DNA of 64,000 nt from contig JAJDAF010000063.1 of the NCBI GenBank assembly GCA_029261995.1, forward strand, positions 48,419 to 112,418. The letters are read 5' to 3'. Numbering within the stretch: position 1 is the stretch's first letter; each line of letters begins with the position of its first letter. A program made the position numbers and the translations under genes. Under the pieces are notes generated by a model. The model made no database searches, was not told where the DNA came from, and was given only the letters and a program-made list of their open reading frames with translations. Source of the stretch: Candidatus Zhuqueibacterota bacterium (GTDB lineage: Bacteria; Zhuqueibacterota; Zhuqueibacteria; Oceanimicrobiales; Oceanimicrobiaceae). Below, piece by piece: positions 29,601-38,930 of the stretch.

Positions 29601-32600
29601 CTCGAGTATGACGTGACCGCAGCCGTGAACGGCAACGGCACCTTCAGCTTTGCGCTGATAAATCTTTCCACAAATCAGGTGCGGTTTGACACTCGTGAAG
29701 GTGTGACGCCGCCGCAATTGCTGGTGCAAACAGACGGCAGCGGGGGAGGCACAAACACGCCTCCGACCGCAGTTAATGATGCGGTTTCTACCACCATCGA
29801 TGCTGCACGGGCAATCGACATTCTTGCTAACGACTTCGACAGCAACGGAACTCTTGATGCCAGCAGCGTCGCAATCAAAAGCCAGCCAAATCACGGCACC
29901 CTGGCGGTCAATTCCAATTCCGGGGTGGTCACTTACACCCCCGACCCCGGATTCGACGGCACAGACGGATTTACCTACACCGTCCAGGACGACGAGGGCG
30001 CTGAATCCAACACAGCCAACGTCACGGTGACGGTGAGTGGCGGAGGGAATGCAGCCCCGGTTGCTGTCGATGATCAGGCAACAACAGTTGAGGACATTCC
30101 AGTTAGCGTTGCGGTGCTAAGCAATGACAGCGACAGTGACGGCACCCTAATTCCCGCTAGTGTAATCGTGACTGGCCAGCCTACTCATGGCAGTACAAGC
30201 GTCAACGGCGTGTCGGGAGCCATCGAGTATTCGCCTGATACCGGATTCAGCGGCACGGACACTTTCGATTACACGGTGCAGGACAACGATGGCGCCACTT
30301 CAAATGCCGCAACCGTTACGGTGACAGTTACCCCCGCTGGTGGCGGCGGCTCACAGACTCTCTCGTTTGCCTCCATTCACGATGCCCAGGTCAAGCTTAC
30401 CGAGATTCGCAAGAACTACGGCGGCAAAAGCAGCACTAAAGTCGAAGCAGGCAAATTCAACAGCTACTTCAAATTCATCGTCTCTGGCGTCAACGGCGCG
30501 GTCCAGAGTGCAACCTTGCGCCTGCGGGTGGGAGAAGGTTCCTCAGACGGCGGTGAGCAAGGCGGTTCGGTCTACGTTGTCTCAAACAATTTCCTCGACT
30601 CCAGCTCTGAATGGACGGAACAGGAATTGAAAGGCATCAACGCGCCCCTGGCTTCGGGTTCGCCCCTGAGTTCGCTTGGTCCCGTATCGCCGGACGAATT
30701 CGTCGATTGGGATGTGACGGCTGGCGTGAGCGGCAACGGCACCTTCAGTTTTGCCATCACATCAACTTCACGCGACCAGATTAGATACATGACGCACGAA
30801 AGCGACTTCCAGCCCGAACTGATCGTCAAAACAGGATCCGGCAATCCGGACAACCAGAAACCGGTTGCCTCGGACGACAACGCCACGGCCAATGAAGATG
30901 AGTCAGTTGGCATCAATGTCGCGGCAAACGATTCGGACCCGGACGGCAGCATCGATGTCAACTCCGTGCAAATAACCGGGCAGCCAGACCATGGGCAGGC
31001 CAGTTTCAATGGCGGCGGAGAAGTCACATACTCTCCTGACGCCGAGTTCTCCGGCAGTGATTCGTTCTCTTACACTATTCGCGACAATGACGGCGCTGAG
31101 TCGAACCCGGCCACGGTGAACCTCACGGTCCAGGCAGTTAACGACCCGCCGGTTGCCAACAATGACTCAGCGAATTTGCCAGCTTTGACCCCAATCGTAT
31201 TGAACGTGATTGCCAATGACACTGACATCGATGGCACGGTCAATCCGACAAGTGTGACGCTGGAATCCAATCCTAACCAGGGCTCGGTCGCCATCAATCC
31301 TTTTTCAGGTTTGATAACCTACACTCCGGCGCAGAGCTTTAGCGGAACAGACACCTTTACCTATTCGATACGCGACGATGAGGGCGCCAAGTCGAATGCG
31401 GCCACAGTGACAATCGCGGACGATGGCGGCGGCAGCGGTGGCGGTGATACATTCACCTTCAATCCCACGCAGGATGGCCAAATCAAGCTTACCGAACTCG
31501 GCAAAAAATATGGGACCAAATCGACCACCAAGGTCGAGTTGAACAAATTCGTATCCTACTTTAAGTTTGAACTGTCAGGAATCACTGGCGCCGTGACTTC
31601 CGCGAAACTGCGGCTGCATGTAGACGGAACCAGCGAGGATGGCGGCGAGGTTTTCCCGGCAGCGAATACGTTCAAAGATACGGCAGACCCATGGAATGAC
31701 GCTGAGTTGTCGGGCAGAAACGCTCCAGATATCACCGGGTCGGCAATTGGCAGCCTTGGACCGGTGGTCCTCGACCAGGTTGTCGAGGTAGACCTGACAG
31801 CCGGCGTTTCCGGCAACGGCAGCTACAGCTTTGCCATCAAGAACAACTCTATCGACCAGGCGAAATATCACACGCGCGAAAGCGAAGATCAGCCGGAGTT
31901 GATCGTTCAAACCGGAGATGGTGGCGGCACTCAGCAGTACACGCTCGCCACTTCTGTGCAGGGCAACGGCGCCATCGCGTTGAGTCCTGCTGGCACGACC
32001 TTCGACTCAGGCACCGCCGTTCAATTCACTGCAAACCCAGCTTCCGGCTGGGAATTCAGCCATTGGACCGGCGACCTGCAGGACACCGGCAATCCCGGAA
32101 ACTTGACCATGACGTCAAACAAATCCGTGACCGCTGTTTTTACGGAAGTTGGTGCGCAGCAATTCACCCTGCAAGTCACGGCCCAGGGTTCTGGCAGTGT
32201 AAATCTGGACCCGACGGGCGGCGTGTACGACGAGAGCACACCGATAGAACTGACCGCAATACCAGACAACGGTTGGCAGTTCAGTGGCTGGGGTGGCGAT
32301 CTTTCGGGCTCACAGGCCCTGCAAAACATAACAATGACCAGAAACATGCAGATCACAGCGACCTTCACGGAGCAGCCCACCGGCGGTGGCAGCGGAGTTA
32401 CCTTCACTCCAATCGACGACGTGCATGCGAAGTCTACAAGTCCTACCACGAACTTCGGCAGTGAAGAGACGCTACGGGTAAAAGACGGGAGGCCGACGTT
32501 CACGACCTTCTTGAAATTCGACGTGTCCGGGCTCCAGGGCAGCGTAGCCAGCGCCAGAGTCCGGCTTTATGCGGTAGATGATGGCACTGACGGTGGTAGA

Positions 32601-33995
32601 ATGTACTCGGTCAGCAATACCTACCGCGGCAGCAACTCGTTGTGGAAAGAAGACAACGTCACCTGGGATAATGCGCCGGTCATCGAGGGCGATGTCCTGA
32701 GCAGCGCTGAAAATATCAGCGTTAACACCTGGGTAGAATTCGATGTCACGCCAGCCATTGCCGGCAACGGCGTGGTGAGCTTCGGCATGCTGAGTAAGAA
32801 CAACAATCCGGTTTGGTACAGCAGCAACGAGGGTGCGCACCCGCCAGAACTTGTTGTTGAGACGGCAACCGCGACCGCTGCCAACCTCGCGCCTGTTGCA
32901 GGAAACAACCGAAGTGTGATGGCCATTAACTCCAGCAGCGCCATCGATCTCAGCGCCAAGGCATCTGACCAAAACGGCAGCCTGAGCGACCTGACCTACG
33001 ACATCCTGACACAACCGGGACACGGCTCCATCTCCTTCCCAGCCAAGGGCCTTGCACGCTACACCCCGAACGAGGGCTTCACCGGCCTGGACAGGTTCAC
33101 ATACACTGTTTCAGACAAAATGGGAGCACGTTCCGAAGCAGCAGAAATCACGCTGCAGGTGGTTGGCGCCGGAGACCTTGCGGAACTCAACTTTGAAGCG
33201 ACGCAGGATGGTCAGGTTCAATTGAGCGCGCCTGACAAGAACTTCGGAGCACTGTCAACCACCAGGGTCGAGCAAGGCGCGTCTGCGTCTTATCTCCAAT
33301 TCGAGCTTGATGACCTGCCGGGCGAGATTCAGTCCGCACGACTGCGACTGTTTGCCACGGAAAACAGTGTCAGGGGCGGAGCCGTCTACGCTGTGGCCAA
33401 CGCCTATGCTACTGGAAAGCAAGGCTGGACGGAGCGGAATCTCACGGCGGCCAACGCTCCCCGGATTGAGAGTGCGCCGGTCGCCCATATCGGGCGGGTC
33501 AAAGCCGACAGTTTCGTTGAAGTCGATGTCACCGCGGCGGTCGCGGATAAACGCACCGTCAGCCTGGCAATCACCAGCACCGAAAGTGACCGGGCCAGTT
33601 ACTCGACCAGAGAAGGGCTGCACGCGCCGCAACTTGTGGTTGAAATTAAAGGCAAAACAGTTGAGGTTGAAGCCTCCTCACCTAAATCCCAGACGACTGA
33701 GAAGCCGCAATTACCGGAGCAGTTCAGTCTCAGCCAGAACTACCCGAACCCATTCAATGCCGGAACGACCATCCAGTACGGTCTGCCGGCAGAAACGCGG
33801 GTAAGACTCATCGTCTATAATCTCCTTGGTCAGGAGGTCAAGACTCTGGTGGATGAGATTCAAGAGGCCGGCTTCAAGCGCGCCCAGTGGTTTGGCAAGG
33901 ACAATGCCAACCGCGACGTCGCATCCGGCATCTACTTCGTTCGCCTGACCTCGGGCGCCACCAAATTTGTACGCAAGGTGAGTTTTCAGAAGTAA
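26670..33995 (+). CDS. Giant multidomain surface protein (LamG, Ig-like, DNRLRE, InlB-type repeats, T9SS tail)
   Basis: 2441 residues with a signal peptide ending NPLHSQ. Order: LamG-like lectin fold (about 35-240); a Kre9-like module (GGETLVQGTSYDIRW); a propeller-like region to about 760; then alternating cadherin-like Ig repeats (opening PPVAxxD, closing FxYTVxDxxGAxSN) and DNRLRE modules (opening DAQVKxT...NYG, closing TREGxxPPQL). I count six Ig repeats and five DNRLRE modules, with two InlB-type repeats (GWEFSHWTGDL, GWQFSGWGGDL) between modules three and four. The tail NYPNPFNAGTTIQYGL is the type IX sorting domain. Likely a long adhesin or polysaccharide-binding filament. The near-identical modules may cause assembly errors. 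Confidence 0.9.
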   Translation: MMSSLSTWNTISKVRHFFIFVLLTCLISNPLHSQDAGSSLDFDGELGWVKIPSSDALRGRSDRGKTVEAWVNLNNLNKDRPVIQKWKDSQFKEWGLIVDGSFENEVSVAVENNGSNFEYKAGGSVIIPNRWHHIAMTYSGSSKIVRIFIDGVEYGNGEVVPNGGMPGTNSAVVIGRHAYQDEKRYSGQIDEIRIWNVTKTEAELRTSMNKSLNGNESGLVAYYTFNEGGGSTVRDQSTNNHNGSFILSATNFPKYKTSNAPVHNGDFVHIAAPGGGETLVQGTSYDIRWTSSGVGSTVKIEFTENGGASWQTIDSSTPDDGEYTWTVPSVVTTAGLVRITSTANATLSDVSDIELTIESPDSGQDPPAGSGVKCAPVDVGFRDFYYGGTEVVDKPTENKPESKLWFNDNSWWGVLWAPLSADYHIFKFDKATQCFEDTHVDVDHRPASAQDVLWDGNKLYVASRVSSDHQSSQGPRDARLYRYSYDSGSKIYSLDSGFPVNMNMADKVEALVLDKDTTGQLWITWAEAGKIWINRTVGDDKTWGNPFVLPVQGGDADSDDISALIAFDGKIGVMWSNQNDSRAYFAVHRDDSGDTNWQSRETALSGTGEISDDHFNMAVHNGTGELFIATKTNLSGLDDTGIYLLRRKTNGDWSRHEVGMVRNHLTRPMVLVDSEKDSVFVFSSRFFAPRTIELKTTHISNMSFPEGTGRTFIFSEEDTDVNNVKSTKQNVNSTTGILAIASSPATKYYLHNYIDLSGSQGNKPPVAKDDFAQTQENTPVAVALTANDFDLDGTLDPASVVVTSQPANGTVVVDNTGLATYSPDAGFSGLDTFKYTVKDNEGATSNEATVEVNVITGDGGQTFSFQATDDAQVKVTAPDNNYGDKTTAKIKKAVYSSYFKFNVAGLNGSVQGAVLRLRVSGGDSDGGDHGGVVYQVSNTFEGNATPWREMELTAGNAPAVGVSPLDNVGTAVKPNDFLEYDVTAAVNGNGTFSFALINLSTNQVRFDTREGVTPPQLLVQTDGSGGGTNTPPTAVNDAVSTTIDAARAIDILANDFDSNGTLDASSVAIKSQPNHGTLAVNSNSGVVTYTPDPGFDGTDGFTYTVQDDEGAESNTANVTVTVSGGGNAAPVAVDDQATTVEDIPVSVAVLSNDSDSDGTLIPASVIVTGQPTHGSTSVNGVSGAIEYSPDTGFSGTDTFDYTVQDNDGATSNAATVTVTVTPAGGGGSQTLSFASIHDAQVKLTEIRKNYGGKSSTKVEAGKFNSYFKFIVSGVNGAVQSATLRLRVGEGSSDGGEQGGSVYVVSNNFLDSSSEWTEQELKGINAPLASGSPLSSLGPVSPDEFVDWDVTAGVSGNGTFSFAITSTSRDQIRYMTHESDFQPELIVKTGSGNPDNQKPVASDDNATANEDESVGINVAANDSDPDGSIDVNSVQITGQPDHGQASFNGGGEVTYSPDAEFSGSDSFSYTIRDNDGAESNPATVNLTVQAVNDPPVANNDSANLPALTPIVLNVIANDTDIDGTVNPTSVTLESNPNQGSVAINPFSGLITYTPAQSFSGTDTFTYSIRDDEGAKSNAATVTIADDGGGSGGGDTFTFNPTQDGQIKLTELGKKYGTKSTTKVELNKFVSYFKFELSGITGAVTSAKLRLHVDGTSEDGGEVFPAANTFKDTADPWNDAELSGRNAPDITGSAIGSLGPVVLDQVVEVDLTAGVSGNGSYSFAIKNNSIDQAKYHTRESEDQPELIVQTGDGGGTQQYTLATSVQGNGAIALSPAGTTFDSGTAVQFTANPASGWEFSHWTGDLQDTGNPGNLTMTSNKSVTAVFTEVGAQQFTLQVTAQGSGSVNLDPTGGVYDESTPIELTAIPDNGWQFSGWGGDLSGSQALQNITMTRNMQITATFTEQPTGGGSGVTFTPIDDVHAKSTSPTTNFGSEETLRVKDGRPTFTTFLKFDVSGLQGSVASARVRLYAVDDGTDGGRMYSVSNTYRGSNSLWKEDNVTWDNAPVIEGDVLSSAENISVNTWVEFDVTPAIAGNGVVSFGMLSKNNNPVWYSSNEGAHPPELVVETATATAANLAPVAGNNRSVMAINSSSAIDLSAKASDQNGSLSDLTYDILTQPGHGSISFPAKGLARYTPNEGFTGLDRFTYTVSDKMGARSEAAEITLQVVGAGDLAELNFEATQDGQVQLSAPDKNFGALSTTRVEQGASASYLQFELDDLPGEIQSARLRLFATENSVRGGAVYAVANAYATGKQGWTERNLTAANAPRIESAPVAHIGRVKADSFVEVDVTAAVADKRTVSLAITSTESDRASYSTREGLHAPQLVVEIKGKTVEVEASSPKSQTTEKPQLPEQFSLSQNYPNPFNAGTTIQYGLPAETRVRLIVYNLLGQEVKTLVDEIQEAGFKRAQWFGKDNANRDVASGIYFVRLTSGATKFVRKVSFQK

Positions 33996-34008
33996 ACACA
34001 TCTGACTT

Positions 34009-34058
34009 GGCCGTGCGGGATGCTCCAATCAACACGCACCCTGCACGGCCATTGTTTT
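34009..34058 (+). terminator. Terminator after the giant surface protein gene
   Basis: GGCCGTGC-GGG and CCC-T-GCACGGCC (34009-34019, 34039-34050) form a strong stem with one bulge and a loop of about 19 bases, followed by ATTGTTTTG. It starts 13 bases after the stop codon. Confidence 0.6.
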
Positions 34059-34198
34059 GTGAGCAACACAACATCCACCTCATTCCTTCCCAGCTTCAAA
34101 TCCACCTAATCTCGGCCTGAACAGACCGGGTCGCCATGTGTCTTCTGTAAGAAATTGTTTTGAAAATTGCCCCGAAAGCATTATCTAAACAAGAAAAC

Positions 34199-35704
34199 AT
34201 GCGCGGCCCGTTGCCGCCAGCGCAGCCACATCCCATCATCCAAAGGGAACCCATCTTGAACAAATCCTTCTTCCAACGACTCAAAGTTCCGCACGTTTTC
34301 GTGCTGCTCATCAGCGTCATCTTTGTTTGCAGCGTTCTGACTTACATCATTCCGAGCGGTAACTATGAGCGTGAAAAGAAAACCCTCGCGAATGGCCAGA
34401 GCAAGACCGTAGTGAAACCGGGCAGCTTTACCAAACTGTCCAAACACATTTCGTCCGAAGGCATCATCATTGGAGATAGCGCCGAGGGCAAAGCCAGTCC
34501 AACGAGCATTCTCGGATTCCTGACCGCCGTGCCACGCGGCATGGAGCAGGCTGCGGATATCATCTTTTTTATCTTCATCGTCGGTGGCGTCTTCGGCATC
34601 CTGATGCGCACGGGAACGATCACGGCCTTGCTGCACAAACTGCTGGCCCGGTTCTCCGACTCCGGACCACAGCTCACGATTGTGCTCATGGTGGTACTGG
34701 CGATTGGCGGTTCAACGCTCGGGATGGGTGAAGAATTCATCCCGCTGGTGCCGATATTTCTCATCGTATCCAAAGAACTTGGCTACGACCGTATCTACGG
34801 TTTGGCCTTGGTCAACCTCTCTGCTGAAGTTGGCTTTGCAGCAGCCACCACCAATCCGTTTACGGTCCAAATCGCGCAGGGCATCGCGGAAGTACCGCTG
34901 GGGAGCGGCATTCTCTTCAGGTTGATCTTTCTCGCGGCCTGTCTGATATTGGCCATCACTTATGTTCTGCGCTACGGCAGCAAGATCAAAAGAGACCCGT
35001 CAAAGTCGATTATGGCGGGCGACGATTTCTCCATCGCCGAGCACGACGTCAAACAAGAGCAGTTGACTTCGGCCCACATCTGGATCATCCTGAGTTGCGG
35101 ACTTGTGTTTGGTCTGATTCTGTACGCCGTTCAAACCCAGGGCTGGTGGCTGGCCGAAATGGGTGGCGGCTTTCTTCTCATGGGCTTCATCGCTGCCGCA
35201 ATAGCCCGGCTGCCGCTTGCCGAAGCAACCAAGGCGTTTGTCAAAGGCATGGAAGAGATGGTGGTGGCGGCGCTGGTGGTTGGTTTCGCCAAAGGTATCC
35301 AGGTCGTGCTCATGGATGGTCAGATTATGGATTCGATCATCTACTATGCCGCTGCCGGACTGCAGGATTTCTCCCGCTTCTTCGCCGCCGAAGGCATGCT
35401 GGTGTTCCAGACTTTTCTCAACTTCTTCATCCCCTCCGGCTCTGGCCAGGCGGCGGTTACCATGCCCTTGATGGCGCCTTTGTCAGACGTACTTGGCCTG
35501 ACCCGGCAGACCGCGGTTTTCGCGTTTACCTGCGGCGATGGCTTCTCCAACACTATTGTGCCGACTTCGGGATTGCTGATGGCGATGCTGGGATTGGCGG
35601 GGGTTCCGTATGAGAAATGGCTGCGCTTCGTCTTGCCGCTGCTGCTGCAATTGCTGGCGCTGGCGGCCATCTTTCTTGCAGTTGCGGTTCTGATTGGCTA
35701 CTAG
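34199..35704 (+). CDS. YfcC/ArcD-type membrane transporter
   Basis: About 501 residues from the ATG at 34199; TTG codons at 34160 and 34256 are other possible starts. RLKVPHVFVLLISVIFVCSVLTYIIPSG opens the first helix exactly as in YfcC-family permeases. About 11-12 helices follow, with conserved GGSTLGMGEEFIPL and a late FFIPSGSGQAAVTMPL hairpin. The family includes putative basic amino acid, peptide and dicarboxylate carriers; substrate unknown. It is transcribed alone and converges on the TetR gene. Confidence 0.88.
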   Translation: MRGPLPPAQPHPIIQREPILNKSFFQRLKVPHVFVLLISVIFVCSVLTYIIPSGNYEREKKTLANGQSKTVVKPGSFTKLSKHISSEGIIIGDSAEGKASPTSILGFLTAVPRGMEQAADIIFFIFIVGGVFGILMRTGTITALLHKLLARFSDSGPQLTIVLMVVLAIGGSTLGMGEEFIPLVPIFLIVSKELGYDRIYGLALVNLSAEVGFAAATTNPFTVQIAQGIAEVPLGSGILFRLIFLAACLILAITYVLRYGSKIKRDPSKSIMAGDDFSIAEHDVKQEQLTSAHIWIILSCGLVFGLILYAVQTQGWWLAEMGGGFLLMGFIAAAIARLPLAEATKAFVKGMEEMVVAALVVGFAKGIQVVLMDGQIMDSIIYYAAAGLQDFSRFFAAEGMLVFQTFLNFFIPSGSGQAAVTMPLMAPLSDVLGLTRQTAVFAFTCGDGFSNTIVPTSGLLMAMLGLAGVPYEKWLRFVLPLLLQLLALAAIFLAVAVLIGY

Positions 35705-35888
35705 CCTGAATTGCTCAGAGGATCTGGTAGAGTTAGCGGCAAGAAATTTGTTTCTTAACGCTGAGTTCGCAAAGGGGCGCTGAGAAAGTCGATTTATTGC
35801 CTACAACGTTTTCAGTCCAGCGCATAAATCTCATGGGTATTAAGCTTCACTCAGCAACTCTGCGTTGACTTCTTAGCAACCGATCCGG

Positions 35889-36476
35889 CTAATCGACAAA
35901 TAACCCGTTCTCGAAAACATCAAAAACCGCATTCAAGCGGTTCTCAAACAGTTGTTCGGTTGTCAACTCCGGCGCTATCGAACCCAGAGTGGCGCGCATC
36001 ATGTGAGGGAGCAGGATAAGCGAATCAATCATGACGATTACAGTCAGAACATCGGGAATTCGCAGTTCTCGCCGTACCACCATCTGCTCAAGGCGCTCAA
36101 ACAGCTCAGACGGCATCAGCGAGGTTTGGAAGAGCGACTGCAAAGCGTCGCCATCGCTGACCATACAGCGCGCAAACAAACGGACTACCTTCGGATGGTC
36201 AAGCAACCATTGGTCGTAGAGTTGCAACGTCTTGCGCAGGAAGGCGCGCGGCTCAGCAATCTGCTCGACCGCCAGGGCTACTGCGTTGACCATGGGTTCT
36301 GTTTCTTCCTCCAGGAGTTCACGTAGCAGCGCTTCCTTGTCCACAAACAGAGCACGTACGGCACCGGCCTGAAGGTTTGCCCGGGCTGCAACCGATTCCA
36401 GGCTGGCCTTAGCCACGCCTGCCTCTGAAAACTCATCCAGGGCGGCTGTGAGAATTTTGTGTCGTTCGTCAGACAT
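35889..36476 (-). CDS. TetR-family transcriptional regulator
   Basis: 195 residues. The N-terminal helix-turn-helix (KILTAALDEFSEAGVAKASLESVAARA) is typical of TetR, followed by an all-helical ligand domain with no recognisable specificity. Its ATG directly follows the stop of the Ste24-like protease gene (TAGATG), so the two are one transcript and it may regulate that operon. Confidence 0.9.
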   Translation of the reverse strand: MSDERHKILTAALDEFSEAGVAKASLESVAARANLQAGAVRALFVDKEALLRELLEEETEPMVNAVALAVEQIAEPRAFLRKTLQLYDQWLLDHPKVVRLFARCMVSDGDALQSLFQTSLMPSELFERLEQMVVRRELRIPDVLTVIVMIDSLILLPHMMRATLGSIAPELTTEQLFENRLNAVFDVFENGLFVD

Positions 36477-37712
36477 CTATCCAAGCGCCTCCAGCGCACG
36501 AATTCTCGCCAACACCGGCGGATGGGAGTAATGCAAGAAAACATACGCCGGATGTGGTGTCAAATTAGATAAATTGCCCAACGACAGTTTCTTCAAGGCG
36601 GACACCATCGATGCTACGTCGTCGGTTGTCTCCGCCGCGTAACGGTCGGCTTCGTATTCGATCTTCCGCAAGAATATTTGCATGCCAAGGGATAAGATCA
36701 CTTCAATTGGAGAATAGAGCATGCCGAAGAAGATGAGCCCGGCGTAGATGGACATTTCTTCCATGAAGAAAGCGCCGAACAGGCCCTTGTGACCCAAGAA
36801 GACGGAAAGCAGAAAAAAGACGATGCCGGTGTGGAAGATATTAATGACCATGCTTTTAAGAATATGCTTCTTTTTGTAATGGCCGATCTCGTGGGCCAGG
36901 ACCGCAACCAGTTCAGGAATAGTGTGCTTCTCAATCAACGTGTCAAACAGGGCGATGCGCTTATTCTTGCCGAAACCGGTAAAAAAGGCGTTGGTCTTCG
37001 TTGACCGCTTCGAACCATCCATGACAAACAGGTTCTGCAAAGAGAACTTCACGGAATCGGTGTATTCGAAAATTGCAGTCCGCAGTTCACCTTCTTCAAC
37101 CGGCGTGAATTTATTGAACAGCGGCTTGATCCATGTTGGAGCAATAAAACTCACGAAAACAGAGAAAGCTGTGGTTGCCAGCCAGCAGTGAATCCAGGCC
37201 ATTTCTCCCGCAAATTGAAAGAATGCGAGCACCCCGGCCAGCAGCGGTCCACCGAGCAAGATACCAAGCAGCAGGCCCTTGAGCAGGTCGAACGCGAATA
37301 GCCGCGGCGTGATTTTATTGAAACCGAAGCGCTCCTCAATCACAAAGGTAGAGTAAATGCTAAACGGCAGCGAGAGAATGGACCGCGATATGATGAGAAT
37401 CCCGATATAGATCATGCCGGTCCAGATGGCATTGAGCTGCCAGGCGCGCACCAGACTGTCCAGATAGTTAAAACCGCCGGCAAACCAGAAGCCCAGCGTC
37501 AACAACAGACTGAACCCGGAGGTGATGAATCCAAAGCGCGTCCGCACGCGGGTGTATTCTTGCGATTTCTGATAAGCTTCAGCATCGTAGACGCCATCGA
37601 ACTCTTCCGGCAGATCCGGACGCAATGCGCGCAGATTGAGAAGCTCGGTAATCAGATTCATCAGGAAGGTGGCGGCGATGGTGGCGAGAATGATAACTGC
37701 GTAAATATTCAT
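36477..37712 (-). CDS. Membrane M48 metalloprotease, Ste24/CAAX-protease-like
   Basis: About 411 residues from the ATG at 37712, where the first membrane helix begins (MNIYAVIILATIAATFLMN); a longer frame to 37850 is unsupported. Several helices precede the zinc motif HEIGH in VAVLAHEIGHYKKKH, and the third ligand region is in EYEADRYAAE. Ste24-like proteases cut membrane or lipidated substrates and help with quality control. The TetR gene follows with no gap. Confidence 0.92.
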   Translation of the reverse strand: MNIYAVIILATIAATFLMNLITELLNLRALRPDLPEEFDGVYDAEAYQKSQEYTRVRTRFGFITSGFSLLLTLGFWFAGGFNYLDSLVRAWQLNAIWTGMIYIGILIISRSILSLPFSIYSTFVIEERFGFNKITPRLFAFDLLKGLLLGILLGGPLLAGVLAFFQFAGEMAWIHCWLATTAFSVFVSFIAPTWIKPLFNKFTPVEEGELRTAIFEYTDSVKFSLQNLFVMDGSKRSTKTNAFFTGFGKNKRIALFDTLIEKHTIPELVAVLAHEIGHYKKKHILKSMVINIFHTGIVFFLLSVFLGHKGLFGAFFMEEMSIYAGLIFFGMLYSPIEVILSLGMQIFLRKIEYEADRYAAETTDDVASMVSALKKLSLGNLSNLTPHPAYVFLHYSHPPVLARIRALEALG

Positions 37713-37897
37713 GTTTTCGATAAGGGGTTGAGTGAACCTAATTAGGACTAGTGCCCGGCCATTGCGCGGCACGGACTTTTCAATAATATTCGATTGAGGC
37801 AAAACGAGCCAAGGCTTGATGCGGACGGAAGTTACATATCCTCTCGCCAAAAATAAAGAGAATAACGTCGCGACAATCTAAGCTGGGGCAATTCGGG

Positions 37898-38464
37898 CTA
37901 CCTCATGCCAAGTTTTTCGCCTTTTTCGAGCAGGGCGATAGACTCCCGCACGCGTTTGGCCCGGGTCTCCGGGCGCTTCGCCACCTGGATCCAGCCGAGG
38001 TACTGCTTGCGGTAGCTTGGCGCCAGGGTGTTGAAAAATGCGCGGGCTTTGGCATTTGCACTCAGTGCCTGCTCAAATTCATCTGGCACTTCTAAGGAAA
38101 TATTCGGCCGGTCCGGGGCATCCCACAAACCCGAGGTCTTTGCTGCCGCAATCAAAGCCAGGCCGACATCGGTCATCTTGCCTTGCGCGATCAGTCGGCC
38201 GACGCGCTCCTTGTTGCTCTCCGACCAGCGGCTGTCAGGCTTTCTTGGGGTGAATTTGCGGGCGTAGCGTTCATCATCGAGTTTTTTGATGATGCTGTCA
38301 ATCCAGCCAAAGCACAGAGCCTCTTCCACGGATTCATCGTAATTCAGGCTCGGCTTTTGACTGTCCTTTTTGTAGAACACCAGCCAAATGGCGGCGTGCT
38401 GGTCGTGATTCTTTGCCAGCCACTCGCGCCATTCCGCTCTCGTCGCGACATAGACTTCTAGCAT
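37898..38464 (-). CDS. YdeI/OmdA-family protein
   Basis: 188 residues from the ATG at 38464; the upstream 26-codon extension lacks support. The motif ALCFGWIDSIIKKLDDERYARKF... with TPRKPDSRWSESNKERV is the family core, and the C-terminal RKQYLGWIQVAKRPETRAKR is also typical. Family members are linked to bacteriocin or stress protection, but the biochemical role is unknown. Confidence 0.88.
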   Translation of the reverse strand: MLEVYVATRAEWREWLAKNHDQHAAIWLVFYKKDSQKPSLNYDESVEEALCFGWIDSIIKKLDDERYARKFTPRKPDSRWSESNKERVGRLIAQGKMTDVGLALIAAAKTSGLWDAPDRPNISLEVPDEFEQALSANAKARAFFNTLAPSYRKQYLGWIQVAKRPETRAKRVRESIALLEKGEKLGMR

Positions 38465-38582
38465 GGTGGACCTGTTTTGTTTTTGATTCTGCCTAGTGAG
38501 CCACGGTTCTTCAAAAACCATGGTGCGGGCTTGATTCCACACGCCAGCAATGTTTCACCTCTATCGGGATTTAGAACTCAAT

Positions 38583-38748
38583 AACCGCGTAGCGGTGGAA
38601 TGTTTATAGAAAATCGAATCCAAGAATGATTAACCCCAGACGGGTGACACATTGGTTCACTAACTAACAAATCACGACACTAGGGGTGACATATTTATAG
38701 CACTCAGCAGTGCAAAAGACCCGAAACCCATCAGGGGTGGACTATTCG
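38583..38748. repeat. Degenerate intergenic repeat cluster
   Basis: Within the non-coding stretch 38465-38930, four related short blocks occur at about 38583, 38631, 38676 and 38726. Each is a small palindrome such as ACCGCGTAGCGGT or CCCATCAGGGG followed by TG(A/G)(A/C)AT-TTTATAG or a degenerate version of it. No gene is apparent. The blocks resemble the dispersed element at 22949-23005. Confidence 0.45.
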
Positions 38749-38930
38749 AGGCTACGATTTACATAAGGTCAAACCTGCACTCCAAAAAGATAATCGCCAC
38801 GCCGGCAGGGTGCAAGTAAAATGTGGCGGTTCAGAGAAAATGTATTCCGTGCGGATCCGGGAGTTTTCGGTCAGGCAAGGCGAGGGCGCTCACATCGAGA
38901 GCCTGAGGTCGATGTGAGCGCCGGAAGCAC

